The position numbers and the translations under genes were made by a program. A stretch of 64,000 bases of DNA. Source: Streptacidiphilus melanogenes. Its GTDB lineage: Bacteria; Actinomycetota; Actinomycetes; Streptomycetales; Streptomycetaceae. Below are positions 51,164-60,020 of the stretch, piece after piece. The DNA lies in NCBI RefSeq assembly GCF_000787835.1, contig NZ_BBPP01000035.1, forward strand, positions 21,327-85,326. The letters are read 5' to 3'. How positions within the stretch are numbered: the first letter of the stretch is position 1; each line of letters begins with the position of its first letter. The notes under the pieces were generated by a model. It saw only the letters and a list, made by a program, of their open reading frames with translations. It did no database searches and was not told where the DNA came from.

Positions 51164-51947
51164 ATATCTGATGACCGCCGGACGCCAGCCGAAGCACCTC
51201 GCCGGCCAGTTCCCCGTCCGACATCAGGGCCGTCAGCTTCTGGAGCAGCCGGCCTGCCGGGCCGTCCGGACGCTCCAGGGTCAGATACCCGCGCAGCCGG
51301 GGCCGCAGCCCCGGCTCGTGGATCTGCGCCACCAGCAGCTGCATCACGAACTCCTGCACCAGCTTCAGCTGCAGCTCCTCGCGCTGCAGCCGCCGTTCCT
51401 GCTCCTGGTCGGCGAGCCAGGCCAGCGCGGTGATCTCGGCGTTCCCGATCCAGGTGCGCACCGCGAGCCGCATCCGCGGACTCGGCTCGGTCAGCTCCAG
51501 ATGCTCCAGCACGCACCGCTCGGCGGCATGCCGGACCTGGTCCACGACCGCGCCCGTCCCCGGGCTCGCGGCCGGGGAGGCGTTGCGCAGCAGGGCGGCG
51601 AAGCCGGGGCCGTGGTGTTCGACGAAGTCCAGATAGCGGCCCATCACCCGGTGCAGGCGGTCGGAGAGCGGCCCCTCCTGCGGCTCCTCGAACAGCGCGG
51701 CCAGCTGCTCGCCGGCGCGCCGGATCGCCTCCTCGTAGAGCGCCTGCTTACCGGGGAAGTAGTGGTACACCAGCGGTCGCGAGGCGCCCGCCGCCGCGGC
51801 GATGTCATCGATCGACACCTCCTCGGGCGCATGCCGCGCGAACATGTCAAGCGCGACGGCGATCAACTGCTCGCGCCGCTGCTCGACACTGAGCCGACGT
51901 CGCGGCCGCGACGCGGCGGCACCTGTGGTCCCCGTGGCGGCGGTCAT
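51162..51947 (-). CDS. TetR-family regulator of the CDF gene
   Basis: TetR-like repressor of 261 residues. HTH: RREQLIAVALDMFARHAPEE, then VSIDDIAAAAGASRPLVYHYF. The C-terminal domain is helical (VMGRYLDFVEHHGPGFAALL). It lies immediately upstream of the CDF gene on the same strand with an operator in between, so it probably represses the exporter and its ligand or metal relieves this; classic metal repressors are of other families, so the effector may be organic. ATG at 51947. Confidence 0.85.
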   Translation of the reverse strand: MTAATGTTGAAASRPRRRLSVEQRREQLIAVALDMFARHAPEEVSIDDIAAAAGASRPLVYHYFPGKQALYEEAIRRAGEQLAALFEEPQEGPLSDRLHRVMGRYLDFVEHHGPGFAALLRNASPAASPGTGAVVDQVRHAAERCVLEHLELTEPSPRMRLAVRTWIGNAEITALAWLADQEQERRLQREELQLKLVQEFVMQLLVAQIHEPGLRPRLRGYLTLERPDGPAGRLLQKLTALMSDGELAGEVLRLASGGHQI

Positions 51948-52039
51948 GCAGGGCAGCCTAGTGCGCGGAGCCCGCGTCCGGCTGGCGAGCCAGTGGCGCG
52001 GCAGGCGGTCCGGGCCCTGCGGGGGCTTGAAGGCAGGCC

Positions 52040-52432
52040 TTAGCGGTGGGTGTCGGCCTCGGCACAGACGACGCAGCGGGTGGCCGCCGGACGGATCTCC
52101 AGGCGGCCGGCGGGGATGGGCGCCCGGCAGGTTTCGCAACGGCCGTACGTGCCGTCGTCGAGGCGTTTCAGCGCCTGCTCCAGCTGTTCCAGGTCCTGGC
52201 GGCCCTGGGCGAGCAGCGCGGCGACGTGCGCGCGCTCGAACGCGGTGCTCGACCCCTCCGGGTCGTGCTCGTCGTCGACGGCGACCAGGGCGTTCGCCTC
52301 GACGATCGTCCGGTACTCGCGCTCCAGGGCGGCGATCCGGGCACCGACCTCGGCCTGCTGGAGGGTCAGCAGGTCCCGTGCGTTCTCGGGGCCGAGTCCG
52401 TTCCGCCGGCCCTTCGGGGATGGATGCGACAT
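52040..52432 (-). CDS. TraR/DksA-type zinc finger protein
   Basis: A 130-residue protein with a coiled-coil N-terminal half (VGARIAALEREYRTIVEANA, LLAQGRQDLEQLEQALKRLD) and a C4 zinc finger (YGRCETCRAPIPAGRLEIRP and CVVCAEAD). Like DksA it should insert into the RNA polymerase secondary channel and modulate initiation; the acidic tip residues of DksA are not obvious. ATG at 52432. Single gene. Confidence 0.88.
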   Translation of the reverse strand: MSHPSPKGRRNGLGPENARDLLTLQQAEVGARIAALEREYRTIVEANALVAVDDEHDPEGSSTAFERAHVAALLAQGRQDLEQLEQALKRLDDGTYGRCETCRAPIPAGRLEIRPAATRCVVCAEADTHR

Positions 52433-52572
52433 GCTGCCTGCCTCTTTCCCACGACTTCCCACGACGGTGAAGCGGGACGGCCGCGGGCGACGCGCTCGGC
52501 GCCCGACGACCGGAACCCTTCCGCTGCCCATACCCGGTACGACGGGATGGACCCAGGCGGGCCGTCGACTTG

Positions 52573-54000
52573 TCAGCAGGTGGCGAGGAGTTCCGCCGCC
52601 GCTGCCTCGACGGCGTGGGAGAGCTCCGGGGTGGCGAACGGGCCGCGCAGGCCGAGGTGGAGGCGGCCGCGGAAGGAGCTGACCGCCACGGAGAGGGCCT
52701 GGTGGCGGGCGAGCGGGGCCAGCGGGTGCAGGCCCGTCAGCGGCATGCCCGCCAGGGTGAAGGGCCGGTCGGGGAGCGGCACGTTGGTGACCAGGGCATC
52801 GAACAGGAAGCCCGCGGAGGGCCGCAGCAGCGGTGCGGCGAAGGGGTGGGCCGCCGCAGGGACGAGGTCGGCCAGCAGGGCGACCGCGCCCGCGCCGCGC
52901 CGCGGCCCGGCGGCCTTGCGCAGGTCCATCGCCTCCCGGACGCGACGCAGTCGGGCGACGGGGTCGGCCTCGGAGACGGGCAGGTCCACCAGGAATCCGG
53001 ACAGGCGGTTCCCGGCGGCGGGCGTGCCGGCTGCGGACCGGCGTCCGCGCTGGCTCACCGGGACCATCACCCGCACGTCCGTGCGCTCGCCCGCGCCGCG
53101 CAGCGCGCCCGCGAGGACGGCCAGCACCACGTCGTTCGCGGTGCCGCCGTGCTCCTTGCGGATGAGCCGGACGTCGTCCACCGCGAGGGTCGGGAGCGCC
53201 AGCCCGAGGCCCGACGCGGCGGGTGCAGGCCGGTGCGTGGCGGCGCGCAGCAGCGAGGGCCGCATCGGGGAGGGGTGCCGCAGGGCGCGGTCCACGCCGT
53301 CGGCGGCGGCCACCAGCGCGCTGCCCGCGATCTCGGTCGCGCGCAGGGTCCGTCGGGCCTCGATCGGCAGCGACCGCAGCAGCCGCACCGACGCGGGTCC
53401 CGTGGCCGCCGCCATCCCGATGACGCTTCGCAGCGGCGCGGGCCGGGGCGTCGTCGCCTCCGCCTCCGGTGCCTGCGGTGCTCGCGTCTCCGCTTCGGGG
53501 TAGCCGTCGAGGAGGCGAATGCCGAGTTCGAGCGCGCGCAGGCCGTCGACGACGGCGTGGTGGACCTTGAGCAGCAGGAACAGCACCGGTTCGCCGTCCG
53601 GTCCGCCGGTTGTCGGGCCGAGCAGGTGCATCTCCCAGGGCGGGGCCTCGCGCGGGACCGGGCGGGCCATCAGCTCGCCGACGATCCGGCACAGCCGCGG
53701 GTCGGAGGGGTCCGCGGTCACGTCGGCGGACAGCTCGTGCCGGACGATCTGCGTGGCGGCGTCGAAGTCCGGCTGGTCCTCCCAGCCGGGGCCCTCCAAG
53801 GGGTTGCGCGAGGGCCGCACCCGCCGGCGCAGCCGCGGAATCCGCTGCGCCCGCTGGGTCAGCAGCGCGGCGACGGCGTAGGCGTCGACCGGTCCGGCCG
53901 GTCCGCTGCCGAAGACGGCGAGGGCGCCGATGTGCATCGGGGCGTCGGGTGACTCCAGGCTCCAGAAGGTGTGGTCCAACGGGCTGAGCCTGAGCGTCAT
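52573..54000 (-). CDS. Wax ester synthase / diacylglycerol acyltransferase (WS/DGAT)
   Basis: Bifunctional acyltransferase of 475 residues. The catalytic HHxxxDG motif is present in LLLKVHHAVVDGLRALELGI. Other family marks: LSPLDHTFWSLESPDAPMHI at the start and TNVPLPDRPFTLAGMPLTGL at the end. It transfers acyl-CoA to diacylglycerol or fatty alcohol, forming triacylglycerol stores at the membrane. ATG at 54000 is six bases after GAGGGG; an ATG two codons earlier is less well placed. Divergent from the GNAT gene. Confidence 0.92.
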   Translation of the reverse strand: MTLRLSPLDHTFWSLESPDAPMHIGALAVFGSGPAGPVDAYAVAALLTQRAQRIPRLRRRVRPSRNPLEGPGWEDQPDFDAATQIVRHELSADVTADPSDPRLCRIVGELMARPVPREAPPWEMHLLGPTTGGPDGEPVLFLLLKVHHAVVDGLRALELGIRLLDGYPEAETRAPQAPEAEATTPRPAPLRSVIGMAAATGPASVRLLRSLPIEARRTLRATEIAGSALVAAADGVDRALRHPSPMRPSLLRAATHRPAPAASGLGLALPTLAVDDVRLIRKEHGGTANDVVLAVLAGALRGAGERTDVRVMVPVSQRGRRSAAGTPAAGNRLSGFLVDLPVSEADPVARLRRVREAMDLRKAAGPRRGAGAVALLADLVPAAAHPFAAPLLRPSAGFLFDALVTNVPLPDRPFTLAGMPLTGLHPLAPLARHQALSVAVSSFRGRLHLGLRGPFATPELSHAVEAAAAELLATC

Positions 54001-54151
54001 GGGCATCCCCTCTACGGTGCTGCGGCAGTGCTGCTGCGGAGGTCAGTGCGGGTGCGGGTCCACTCGCAGTGTTTCCGCCGAGTGTTGCGAGCAGGTGTTC
54101 GTGTCGAGAAGTTTCAGGTTTGTCCGGTGACCGCCCGGGAACGGGAAGGGC

Positions 54152-54724
54152 ATGTCACGGGCGGAGCTCTCGGTGCGTCCGGTGCGCGCTGACGGCCCCG
54201 GGAGGCAGGCCCTGGCCCGCTTCTCCGAGGCGTACGGCACCTTCCGCTGGTGCTCCTGCCAGCGTTGGCGGATGACGAGCGCGGAGTTCCGGGCGAGCGA
54301 CGTCCCGGGCCGCGTCAAGGCGCTCGAGGACGAGGTGCTGGGCGGCGGACCGATCGGCGTGCTCGCCTTCGCGGGGGAGGAGCCCGTCGGCTGGTGCTCG
54401 GTGGCGCCTCGCGCGTCGTATCGCGCGCTGGCGCGGTCCCGCGTCCTCGCGCCGGTCGACGACGCACCGGTGTGGTCGCTGGTCTGCTTCTACGTCCCAG
54501 GTGCCTGGCGTCGGCGCGGCGTGACGGGCATGCTGCTGCGCGGCGCGCTGGCATACGCACGGGAGCAGGGGGCGGCAGCCGTGGAGACGTATCCTGCTCC
54601 TGCGCCTGAGGGCGGTTCCTACTCGCACATGGGGCCGCGTGGCCTCTTCGAGCGGGAGGGGTTCGTCGACGTCACCCCACCGGGGAGGAAGCGGAGCGTG
54701 CTGCGCCATGACCTCCGGGCCTGA
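54152..54724 (+). CDS. GNAT-family acetyltransferase
   Basis: A 190-residue acetyltransferase. The acetyl-CoA loop is VPGAWRRRGVTGMLLRGALA (R-x-x-G-x-x-x pattern), following VWSLVCFYV. The N-terminus contains CSCQRWRMTSAEFRA, and the C-terminus GLFEREGFVDVTPPGRKRSV. Such short, Cys-containing GNATs are common in actinobacteria; the acceptor is unknown. Its end overlaps the following membrane-protein gene by 17 bp, so they are co-transcribed. Confidence 0.85.
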   Translation: MSRAELSVRPVRADGPGRQALARFSEAYGTFRWCSCQRWRMTSAEFRASDVPGRVKALEDEVLGGGPIGVLAFAGEEPVGWCSVAPRASYRALARSRVLAPVDDAPVWSLVCFYVPGAWRRRGVTGMLLRGALAYAREQGAAAVETYPAPAPEGGSYSHMGPRGLFEREGFVDVTPPGRKRSVLRHDLRA

Positions 54725-55808
54725 GCTCGCTCCCGAGGAGGAGACGTCCACCGCCGCCGCGGACGGCGCGGGCGGCGCGGAAAGCGCGGAGGCGGAGAAC
54801 ACCGGGAGCGTCGAGAGCGTGGATCACGGCGCCCATGCGGTCCTCGCCGGCGCGACGGGGAGCCTGGCGGAGGTGGGCGGGCCGCCGAAGCGGCTGCGGA
54901 TGCGGCGCGTGGTGACGCTCGTGCTGTGCGCGATCGTCGTGTACGTCGTGCTGCTGCAGGTGCTCCGCCACAATGCCGACCCGCTTCCGGCGCTGGAACG
55001 CGCGAACGCGGTCTGGCTCGTGCCGGCGGTCGGCACGGCGGCGCTCGGTTCGCTCGGGGCGACCTTCGCGATCGTCGGTTTCGTTCCGGAGCGGGTGTCG
55101 CTGAGGAGAGCACTGCTCGCGCAACTCTCCGGCTTCTTCGTCAACCTGGCCACTCCCGGCGGACTCGGCAGCGCCGCCGTGAACACCCGCTTCCTCGCCC
55201 GCTCCGGCATCGCCCAGACGCAGGCCCTGGCCAGCGTGGCCCTCGGCCAGATCGTCGGCTTCGTGCTCCACCTCGGGCTGCTCGTCGCCTTCGGCACCTG
55301 GATCGGCGCGAACTACGCCGCCTCGCTGCCCACCGGCGCGACCCTGCTCATCACCGCCGGGTCCCTCGCCGCCTGCGTCGGGGTCTGCGTCGGCGTGCCG
55401 CGCCTGCGCCGCTGGCTCGCGGCGCGCCTGCGCGAGGCGGGCCCGCGCCTGCGGGAGCTGATGGGCCAGCCCGGCAAGCTCACCGTCGGCATCCTCGGCC
55501 AGCTCGCGGTCACCCTGATGGCGGTGGCGAGCCTGTACTTCTGCGCGCGGGCCTTCGGCCAGGGGGTGAGCTTCCCGGAGGTCGGCTTCGCCCAGCTGGT
55601 CGGCTCGGCGGTCGGCTCCGCGATCCCCATGCCGGGCGGCATCGGTTCCTCCGACGCCGCCCAGGCGTACTCGCTCCAGGTCACCACCGGCATCGCCGTG
55701 GCGACCTGGGTGCCGGTGGTGCTGGTCTACCGCCTGTGCACCTTCTGGCTCCCGCTGATCCCCGGCTGGATCTCCTTCCTGTACCTGCAGAAGCGGGAGG
55801 CGCTCTGA
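54708..55808 (+). CDS. UPF0104 / LPG-synthase-type membrane protein
   Basis: Polytopic membrane protein of 366 residues with about eight helices, after a 60-residue acidic Ala/Glu-rich N-terminus. LSGFFVNLATPGGLGSAAVN and VGSAVGSAIPMPGGIGSSDA are the two inverted P-G-G-x-G motifs of the lysylphosphatidylglycerol-synthase membrane domain (UPF0104, PF03706). No cytoplasmic aminoacyltransferase domain is fused, so it may be a flippase or a regulator. ATG at 54708 lies inside the GNAT gene. Confidence 0.85.
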   Translation: MTSGPELAPEEETSTAAADGAGGAESAEAENTGSVESVDHGAHAVLAGATGSLAEVGGPPKRLRMRRVVTLVLCAIVVYVVLLQVLRHNADPLPALERANAVWLVPAVGTAALGSLGATFAIVGFVPERVSLRRALLAQLSGFFVNLATPGGLGSAAVNTRFLARSGIAQTQALASVALGQIVGFVLHLGLLVAFGTWIGANYAASLPTGATLLITAGSLAACVGVCVGVPRLRRWLAARLREAGPRLRELMGQPGKLTVGILGQLAVTLMAVASLYFCARAFGQGVSFPEVGFAQLVGSAVGSAIPMPGGIGSSDAAQAYSLQVTTGIAVATWVPVVLVYRLCTFWLPLIPGWISFLYLQKREAL

Positions 55809-55821
55809 CCGGTTGGCGGGG

Positions 55822-56256
55822 TCAGCCGCCGAGGAGCATGCGCACGCTCTCCTCGACGGCGACCACGAGCTCGGCCAGCGGTGCGACGCCCGCGACGAGT
55901 CCGCGCAGTCTGGTCAGCCACTTGCGCAGCCGCGACTGGTCCGGCTCCTGCTCGTCGAGCTCGTCCTTCAGGCCGAGCGCGGCCGCGTGGGCGGTCGGCG
56001 CGTCGGGGAGGTCGTAGCCGCCCGAGGCGAGCAGCTCGACGAGCCGGGCCGCGTCCGCCCGCGCCCGCGCGAGGGCCTGGCCGGTCCCGGCGTCGTCGTG
56101 CCGTTGCTGCACCGTCACCCGGTTGTTCTCGCCGGCCACGAGCGCGGAGTCGCTCACGGTGCCGCCGCTGATGATGATGCCCTTGTTGCCGAGGCCGTTG
56201 TCGCCGACGCCCCTGTTGGCCATGCCGCCCTCGTGGCCGCTGTCGTGCCTGGACAC
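55822..56256 (-). CDS. Small protein with N-terminal beta-arch-like motif
   Basis: A 144-residue soluble protein. Residues 18-48 hold GNKGIIISGGTVSDSALVAG followed by ENNRVTVQQ, a Gly/Asn-rich motif that looks like two short beta strands. The rest is helical and acidic (ALARARADAARLVELLASGG, LKDELDEQEPDQSRLRKWLT), ending in a hydrophobic amphipathic helix. The same motif ends the protein of the gene just upstream (gap 18 bp), with which it is co-transcribed. It starts at a GTG (56256); a Met follows at residue 12. Not recognised as a named family. Confidence 0.6.
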   Translation of the reverse strand: MSRHDSGHEGGMANRGVGDNGLGNKGIIISGGTVSDSALVAGENNRVTVQQRHDDAGTGQALARARADAARLVELLASGGYDLPDAPTAHAAALGLKDELDEQEPDQSRLRKWLTRLRGLVAGVAPLAELVVAVEESVRMLLGG

Positions 56257-56274
56257 GGTCGATGTCGCCTTTCG

Positions 56275-58011
56275 TCAGCCGCGCTGCGCGGACGGTGTGC
56301 TCACGGTGTTGCGCTGACCGGCGACGATGGTGCCGCTCATGGAGCCGCCGGTGATGATGACGCCGGCGTTGAGCAGCTGGGTCCGGCTGTCGTCGAGCTC
56401 GGTCGTGTCCAGCCCGTTCGCCTCGAGGATCTGGGCCAGGTAGTCCACCAGCCGCATGTCCAGCTGCTGGGAGATGCGGGTGACGTCCGCGCGCTGGAAG
56501 TAGTTGCGGTAGAGCGAGTCGGCCGCGAGTTCACGCAGGCTCAGCCGCGCGCCGTAGTCGAAGGTGCGGTCCTCCGCGATGGCGCGCAGCAGGTCCGCGT
56601 TGCGCCGGGCGCGCCGACCGGGCTCGCGCAGCTCCCGGTAGACCGCGGCAGGAGCCGCGGCCAGGTCCTTCAGCCCGGCCTTGAGGGACTGCGCGGCGAT
56701 CACCGGCTCGGTGTCGTCCCCGCCGCCTGCCGGAGCGCCCGAATCCGTCGTGGCCGGTCCGCCCCGTGCGCCGCGCTCGAGAACCGAGTCGGCCACCCGG
56801 TAGCCGGCCCGGACGGGGGGCAGCAGCAGCGTCGTCGTGGACAGCGAGAGCAGCCCGCCGCTGAGCACGACCTGGACGAACAGGGAGAGCACCAGGTCGG
56901 CGCCCCATGCGGTCACCTCCACGCGGAGGCAGTGCCGGACCGGGCCGTGGTCGCGACCCCGGTGGGCGTGCACCAGTTGCTCGGGCACCTCGGTGACGGG
57001 CGGGCGCTCCTCGTCCGGGAGCACCGCGGCGGTCAGACCGCTGTCGCGGACCCAGGGCTGCGGGAGCTCGGTGCCGTTGACGAAGAGCTTCTCGGTGACC
57101 TCGAGGTTGGCGATGCCGGCCGCGGCGCCCGGCGCGCCGGCGCCGAGAGCGCTGAGGCGTTCGGCGAGGCCCTCGACGAGGTCGTCGGCGTCGATCGGCA
57201 CGGTCCACGGCCCGCGCTGCGCCTGTGCCTGCGCCGGAATGGTGCCGGTCAGTCCGCGGGCGGGCGTGAGGTGCATGGTCAGCGACCAGGTCTGGCGTTC
57301 GATGCCGGTGCCGACGAAGGGCGAGTAACCGCTGTACACGGTGATGTTGCCGTCGGTGAGCGGCGCCCCGTCGGCGGTGCGCGGGTGCTTGGCCGCGAAG
57401 CCCTCGGCGGTGAGCTCCCGGCTGACGGTCTGCCAGGCCTCGGTGCGCTCCTGCCAGCACACCAGCCACGGCGCCACCACCAGTGCGACCACGAGCAGCA
57501 GGACGTCGAGCGTCTGCCCGGGCAGGTACACCAGCGGCGTCGGGAGGATCTGCACGACGCCGGTCACGATCCAGGCGGCCACCAGCATCACGACCGCGCG
57601 CGTCACGGCGCCCAGGATGACCCGGCGCCGCGCGGAACCGGGGCGGTCGCCGGTTCCGGCGGCGATCCGCGAGGACCGGGGGTCGAGGGAGCGGACCCCG
57701 TCACCGCCGGCCATCGCGGCGATCGGCCAGAACACCAGCGTGGCGGCCGGCTGCAGGACCAGCGACACCGCCAGGCACAGCGCCAGCCTGTGGTTGCGCT
57801 GGGTCAGGCGCTGTACGGCGCGGCGGGCGTGCTCGTGCACGACCATGATGTTGACCCCGTGGTTCGGGGCCGGTGCGCGGTGGTGCTCCTCCTCGATCTC
57901 GCGGATCACCGCGCGGGCGAATCCTTCGTCGAGGTGCGTGCCCGCGCAGAGGTAGCGGGTGGCCGTCGTCATGTCGTCGACGGCCGAATCGGTCAGCGGT
58001 TTGGTGTCCAA
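56275..58011 (-). CDS. Polytopic membrane protein with C-terminal beta-arch-like motif
   Basis: A 578-residue protein with helices near 78-102, 133-157, 160-185 and 375-400. Between the third and fourth is a soluble domain with VYSGYSPFVGTGIERQTWSL, a motif seen in unnamed actinobacterial membrane proteins. The last 110 residues are helical (SLRELAADSLYRNYFQRADV) and end in LLNAGVIITGGSMSGTIVAG followed by QRNTVSTPS. That tail is closely similar to the N-terminus of the following gene's product. TTG start at 58011 with GGGAAG just upstream; an ATG 13 codons in is possible. Function unknown. Confidence 0.65.
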   Translation of the reverse strand: MDTKPLTDSAVDDMTTATRYLCAGTHLDEGFARAVIREIEEEHHRAPAPNHGVNIMVVHEHARRAVQRLTQRNHRLALCLAVSLVLQPAATLVFWPIAAMAGGDGVRSLDPRSSRIAAGTGDRPGSARRRVILGAVTRAVVMLVAAWIVTGVVQILPTPLVYLPGQTLDVLLLVVALVVAPWLVCWQERTEAWQTVSRELTAEGFAAKHPRTADGAPLTDGNITVYSGYSPFVGTGIERQTWSLTMHLTPARGLTGTIPAQAQAQRGPWTVPIDADDLVEGLAERLSALGAGAPGAAAGIANLEVTEKLFVNGTELPQPWVRDSGLTAAVLPDEERPPVTEVPEQLVHAHRGRDHGPVRHCLRVEVTAWGADLVLSLFVQVVLSGGLLSLSTTTLLLPPVRAGYRVADSVLERGARGGPATTDSGAPAGGGDDTEPVIAAQSLKAGLKDLAAAPAAVYRELREPGRRARRNADLLRAIAEDRTFDYGARLSLRELAADSLYRNYFQRADVTRISQQLDMRLVDYLAQILEANGLDTTELDDSRTQLLNAGVIITGGSMSGTIVAGQRNTVSTPSAQRG

Positions 58012-58126
58012 GGCGCTTCCCAGGGATATCGGATCTGTTGGGCCTCCATCGAATTTCAGTCATTTTCCCACAGTTGACGACATGTCAGGGTCATTACGGC
58101 AGAACTGATCTGCCCCGACGGGGGTC

Positions 58127-59974
58127 CTAGACGTCCAGCACCAGCCTGCCGTCCTGGCTGCGGGAGACGCAGATGAGCATGGAGTCGGCCCGCTCCTCGA
58201 CCGTCAGCAGCTCGTCGCGGTGCTCCGGGGTGCCGCCGAGAACGCGGACCTTGCAGGTGCCGCAGAAGCCCTGCTCGCAGCTGTAGGCGAGGTCCGGCAC
58301 CCGCTCGCGCACCGCGCTCAGCACGCTGCGGTCCACCGGGACGGTCAAGGTCGCACCGGTGCGCCGCAGTTCGACCTCGACGGTGTCGCCGTGGGCCGCG
58401 CCGTCGGCGGGGTGGAAGCGTTCGAGGCGGGCCTCGACGCCGGGGCGGAGCGCGCCGAGGGTGTCGATCACGGCGTCCATCAACGGTTCCGGGCCGCAGA
58501 CGTGGACGATCGCACCGTGCGGGGCGGACTCCAGTGCCACGGACAGGTCGGGCAGGCCCTCGACGTTCGTCTCGACGATGGTGACCCGGGACTCGGCCTC
58601 CGCGAGAGCACCGATCTCGTCGAGGAACGGCATACTCGCACGCGAGCGCCCGACATACAGCAGACGCCAGTCACTTCCGCGAGCAGCGCTCTCGCGGACC
58701 ATCGGGAGGATCGGGGTGATCCCGATGCCGCCTGCCACGAAGAAGCGCGGGCCCTTGCCCGGCGCGAGCGGGAAGCGGTTGCGCGGCCGGTGCGCCTGCA
58801 CGGACGCGCCTGCCGTCAGCGTCTCGTGGACCTCCTTCGAGCCGCCGCGCGTGTCCTCCGTCCGCCGCACGCCGATCCGGTAGACGTCGCGGTCGGCCGG
58901 GCTCCCGCACAGCGAGTACTGCCGGACCAGGCCCGAGGGCAGCAGCAGGTCCAGATGCGCGCCCGGCTCCCAGACCGGGAGCGGAGCACCGCTCGCGGAC
59001 GAGAGCACCAGTTCCGCGACGCCCTCGGCGGGCTCGCGCCGCTCCGCGACGACCAGCTCCAACGGGCGCGTCGCCGCCTCCGCCTGCTCGGCGGCGGCCC
59101 GCGCCGCGGGCGAACCGGCCAGGTAGGCCAGCGCCTTGGCGGTCGAGCCCTCCTGTGTCGGGTGGTAGCGCTTGCGCATGAAGCGCGGCACCGCGGTGAA
59201 GATGTCCTTCGGGGTCGGCACCAGCTCGGCCTTGGCGGCGCGCACCCAGTCCTTCACCTTCGGCTCCAGCGCCCTGCGCTGAGCTGGTGTCAGCTCCGGG
59301 TCGTTCGCGATGAAGAACTTCACGCCGCGGACCCACAGCCAGGCCATGGTCGGGAAGACCGTGGTCATCGCCCGCATCCGGCGGCCGTAGCGGCCGTCGA
59401 GGTGCTGGAAGACGTCGAACGCCACGGAGCGGTGCTCGACCTCCTCCGCGCCGTGCCAGCGCAGCAGGTCCACCATGACCGGGTCGGCGCCGAAGCGCTC
59501 GAAACCCCGTGCTTCCAGCACCCACTTGCCGAGCACGGCCGTGAAGTGCTCGATCGCGGCGATGAACGCGACCCGCTCCTTCAGCCACCAGGCCGTGGCT
59601 GCGGGCGGCGCGGTGTGGTCCCCGAGCAGGTGCTCGAAGAACCAGTCCATCTGGTCGGTGTAGGGCGACGGGTCCAGCCCCTGGGCGATCATGTGGTCAA
59701 GGACGGTGGAGTGCGCCTGCGAGTGCACGGCCTCCTGGCCGATGAAGCCGATCATGTCCTCGCGCAGTCTCGCGTCGCGGACCAGCGGCAGCGCCTGCTT
59801 GTAGACGTCCACGAACCAGCGCTCGCCGGCCGGCAGCAGCAGGTGCAGGACGTTGATCATGTGCGTGGCGAAGGGGTCGTTCGGAACCCAGTGCAGCGGC
59901 GTCCGGGTCCAGTCGAAGCTGACGCGACGCGCCTGCAGCGGCGCGTGCTCGGTGCTGACCTCGAGTGCGGTCAC
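58127..59974 (-). CDS. Diiron (PF10118-like) protein fused to ferredoxin reductase
   Basis: Fusion of 615 residues. Residues 1-290: ferritin-like metal-dependent hydrolase domain (PF10118 type) with FIGQEAVHSQAHSTVLDHMI and WHGAEEVEHRSVAFDVFQHL as the expected E/H ligands. Residues 300-520: phthalate-dioxygenase-reductase-like FMN/NAD module (RQYSLCGSPADRDVYRIGVR, FVAGGIGITPILPMVRES). End: plant-type [2Fe-2S] ferredoxin (CEQGFCGTCKVRVLGG plus MLICVSRS). An enzyme with its own electron chain is implied, perhaps an oxygenase. GTG at 59974 with GAGGAG. Last gene of a three-gene operon; 46-bp gap to the previous gene. Confidence 0.85.
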   Translation of the reverse strand: MTALEVSTEHAPLQARRVSFDWTRTPLHWVPNDPFATHMINVLHLLLPAGERWFVDVYKQALPLVRDARLREDMIGFIGQEAVHSQAHSTVLDHMIAQGLDPSPYTDQMDWFFEHLLGDHTAPPAATAWWLKERVAFIAAIEHFTAVLGKWVLEARGFERFGADPVMVDLLRWHGAEEVEHRSVAFDVFQHLDGRYGRRMRAMTTVFPTMAWLWVRGVKFFIANDPELTPAQRRALEPKVKDWVRAAKAELVPTPKDIFTAVPRFMRKRYHPTQEGSTAKALAYLAGSPAARAAAEQAEAATRPLELVVAERREPAEGVAELVLSSASGAPLPVWEPGAHLDLLLPSGLVRQYSLCGSPADRDVYRIGVRRTEDTRGGSKEVHETLTAGASVQAHRPRNRFPLAPGKGPRFFVAGGIGITPILPMVRESAARGSDWRLLYVGRSRASMPFLDEIGALAEAESRVTIVETNVEGLPDLSVALESAPHGAIVHVCGPEPLMDAVIDTLGALRPGVEARLERFHPADGAAHGDTVEVELRRTGATLTVPVDRSVLSAVRERVPDLAYSCEQGFCGTCKVRVLGGTPEHRDELLTVEERADSMLICVSRSQDGRLVLDV

Positions 59975-60020
59975 GGTAGGTGCTCCTCGTGGTTCACGGT
60001 CGATCGAGGGTCGGTCGCGC

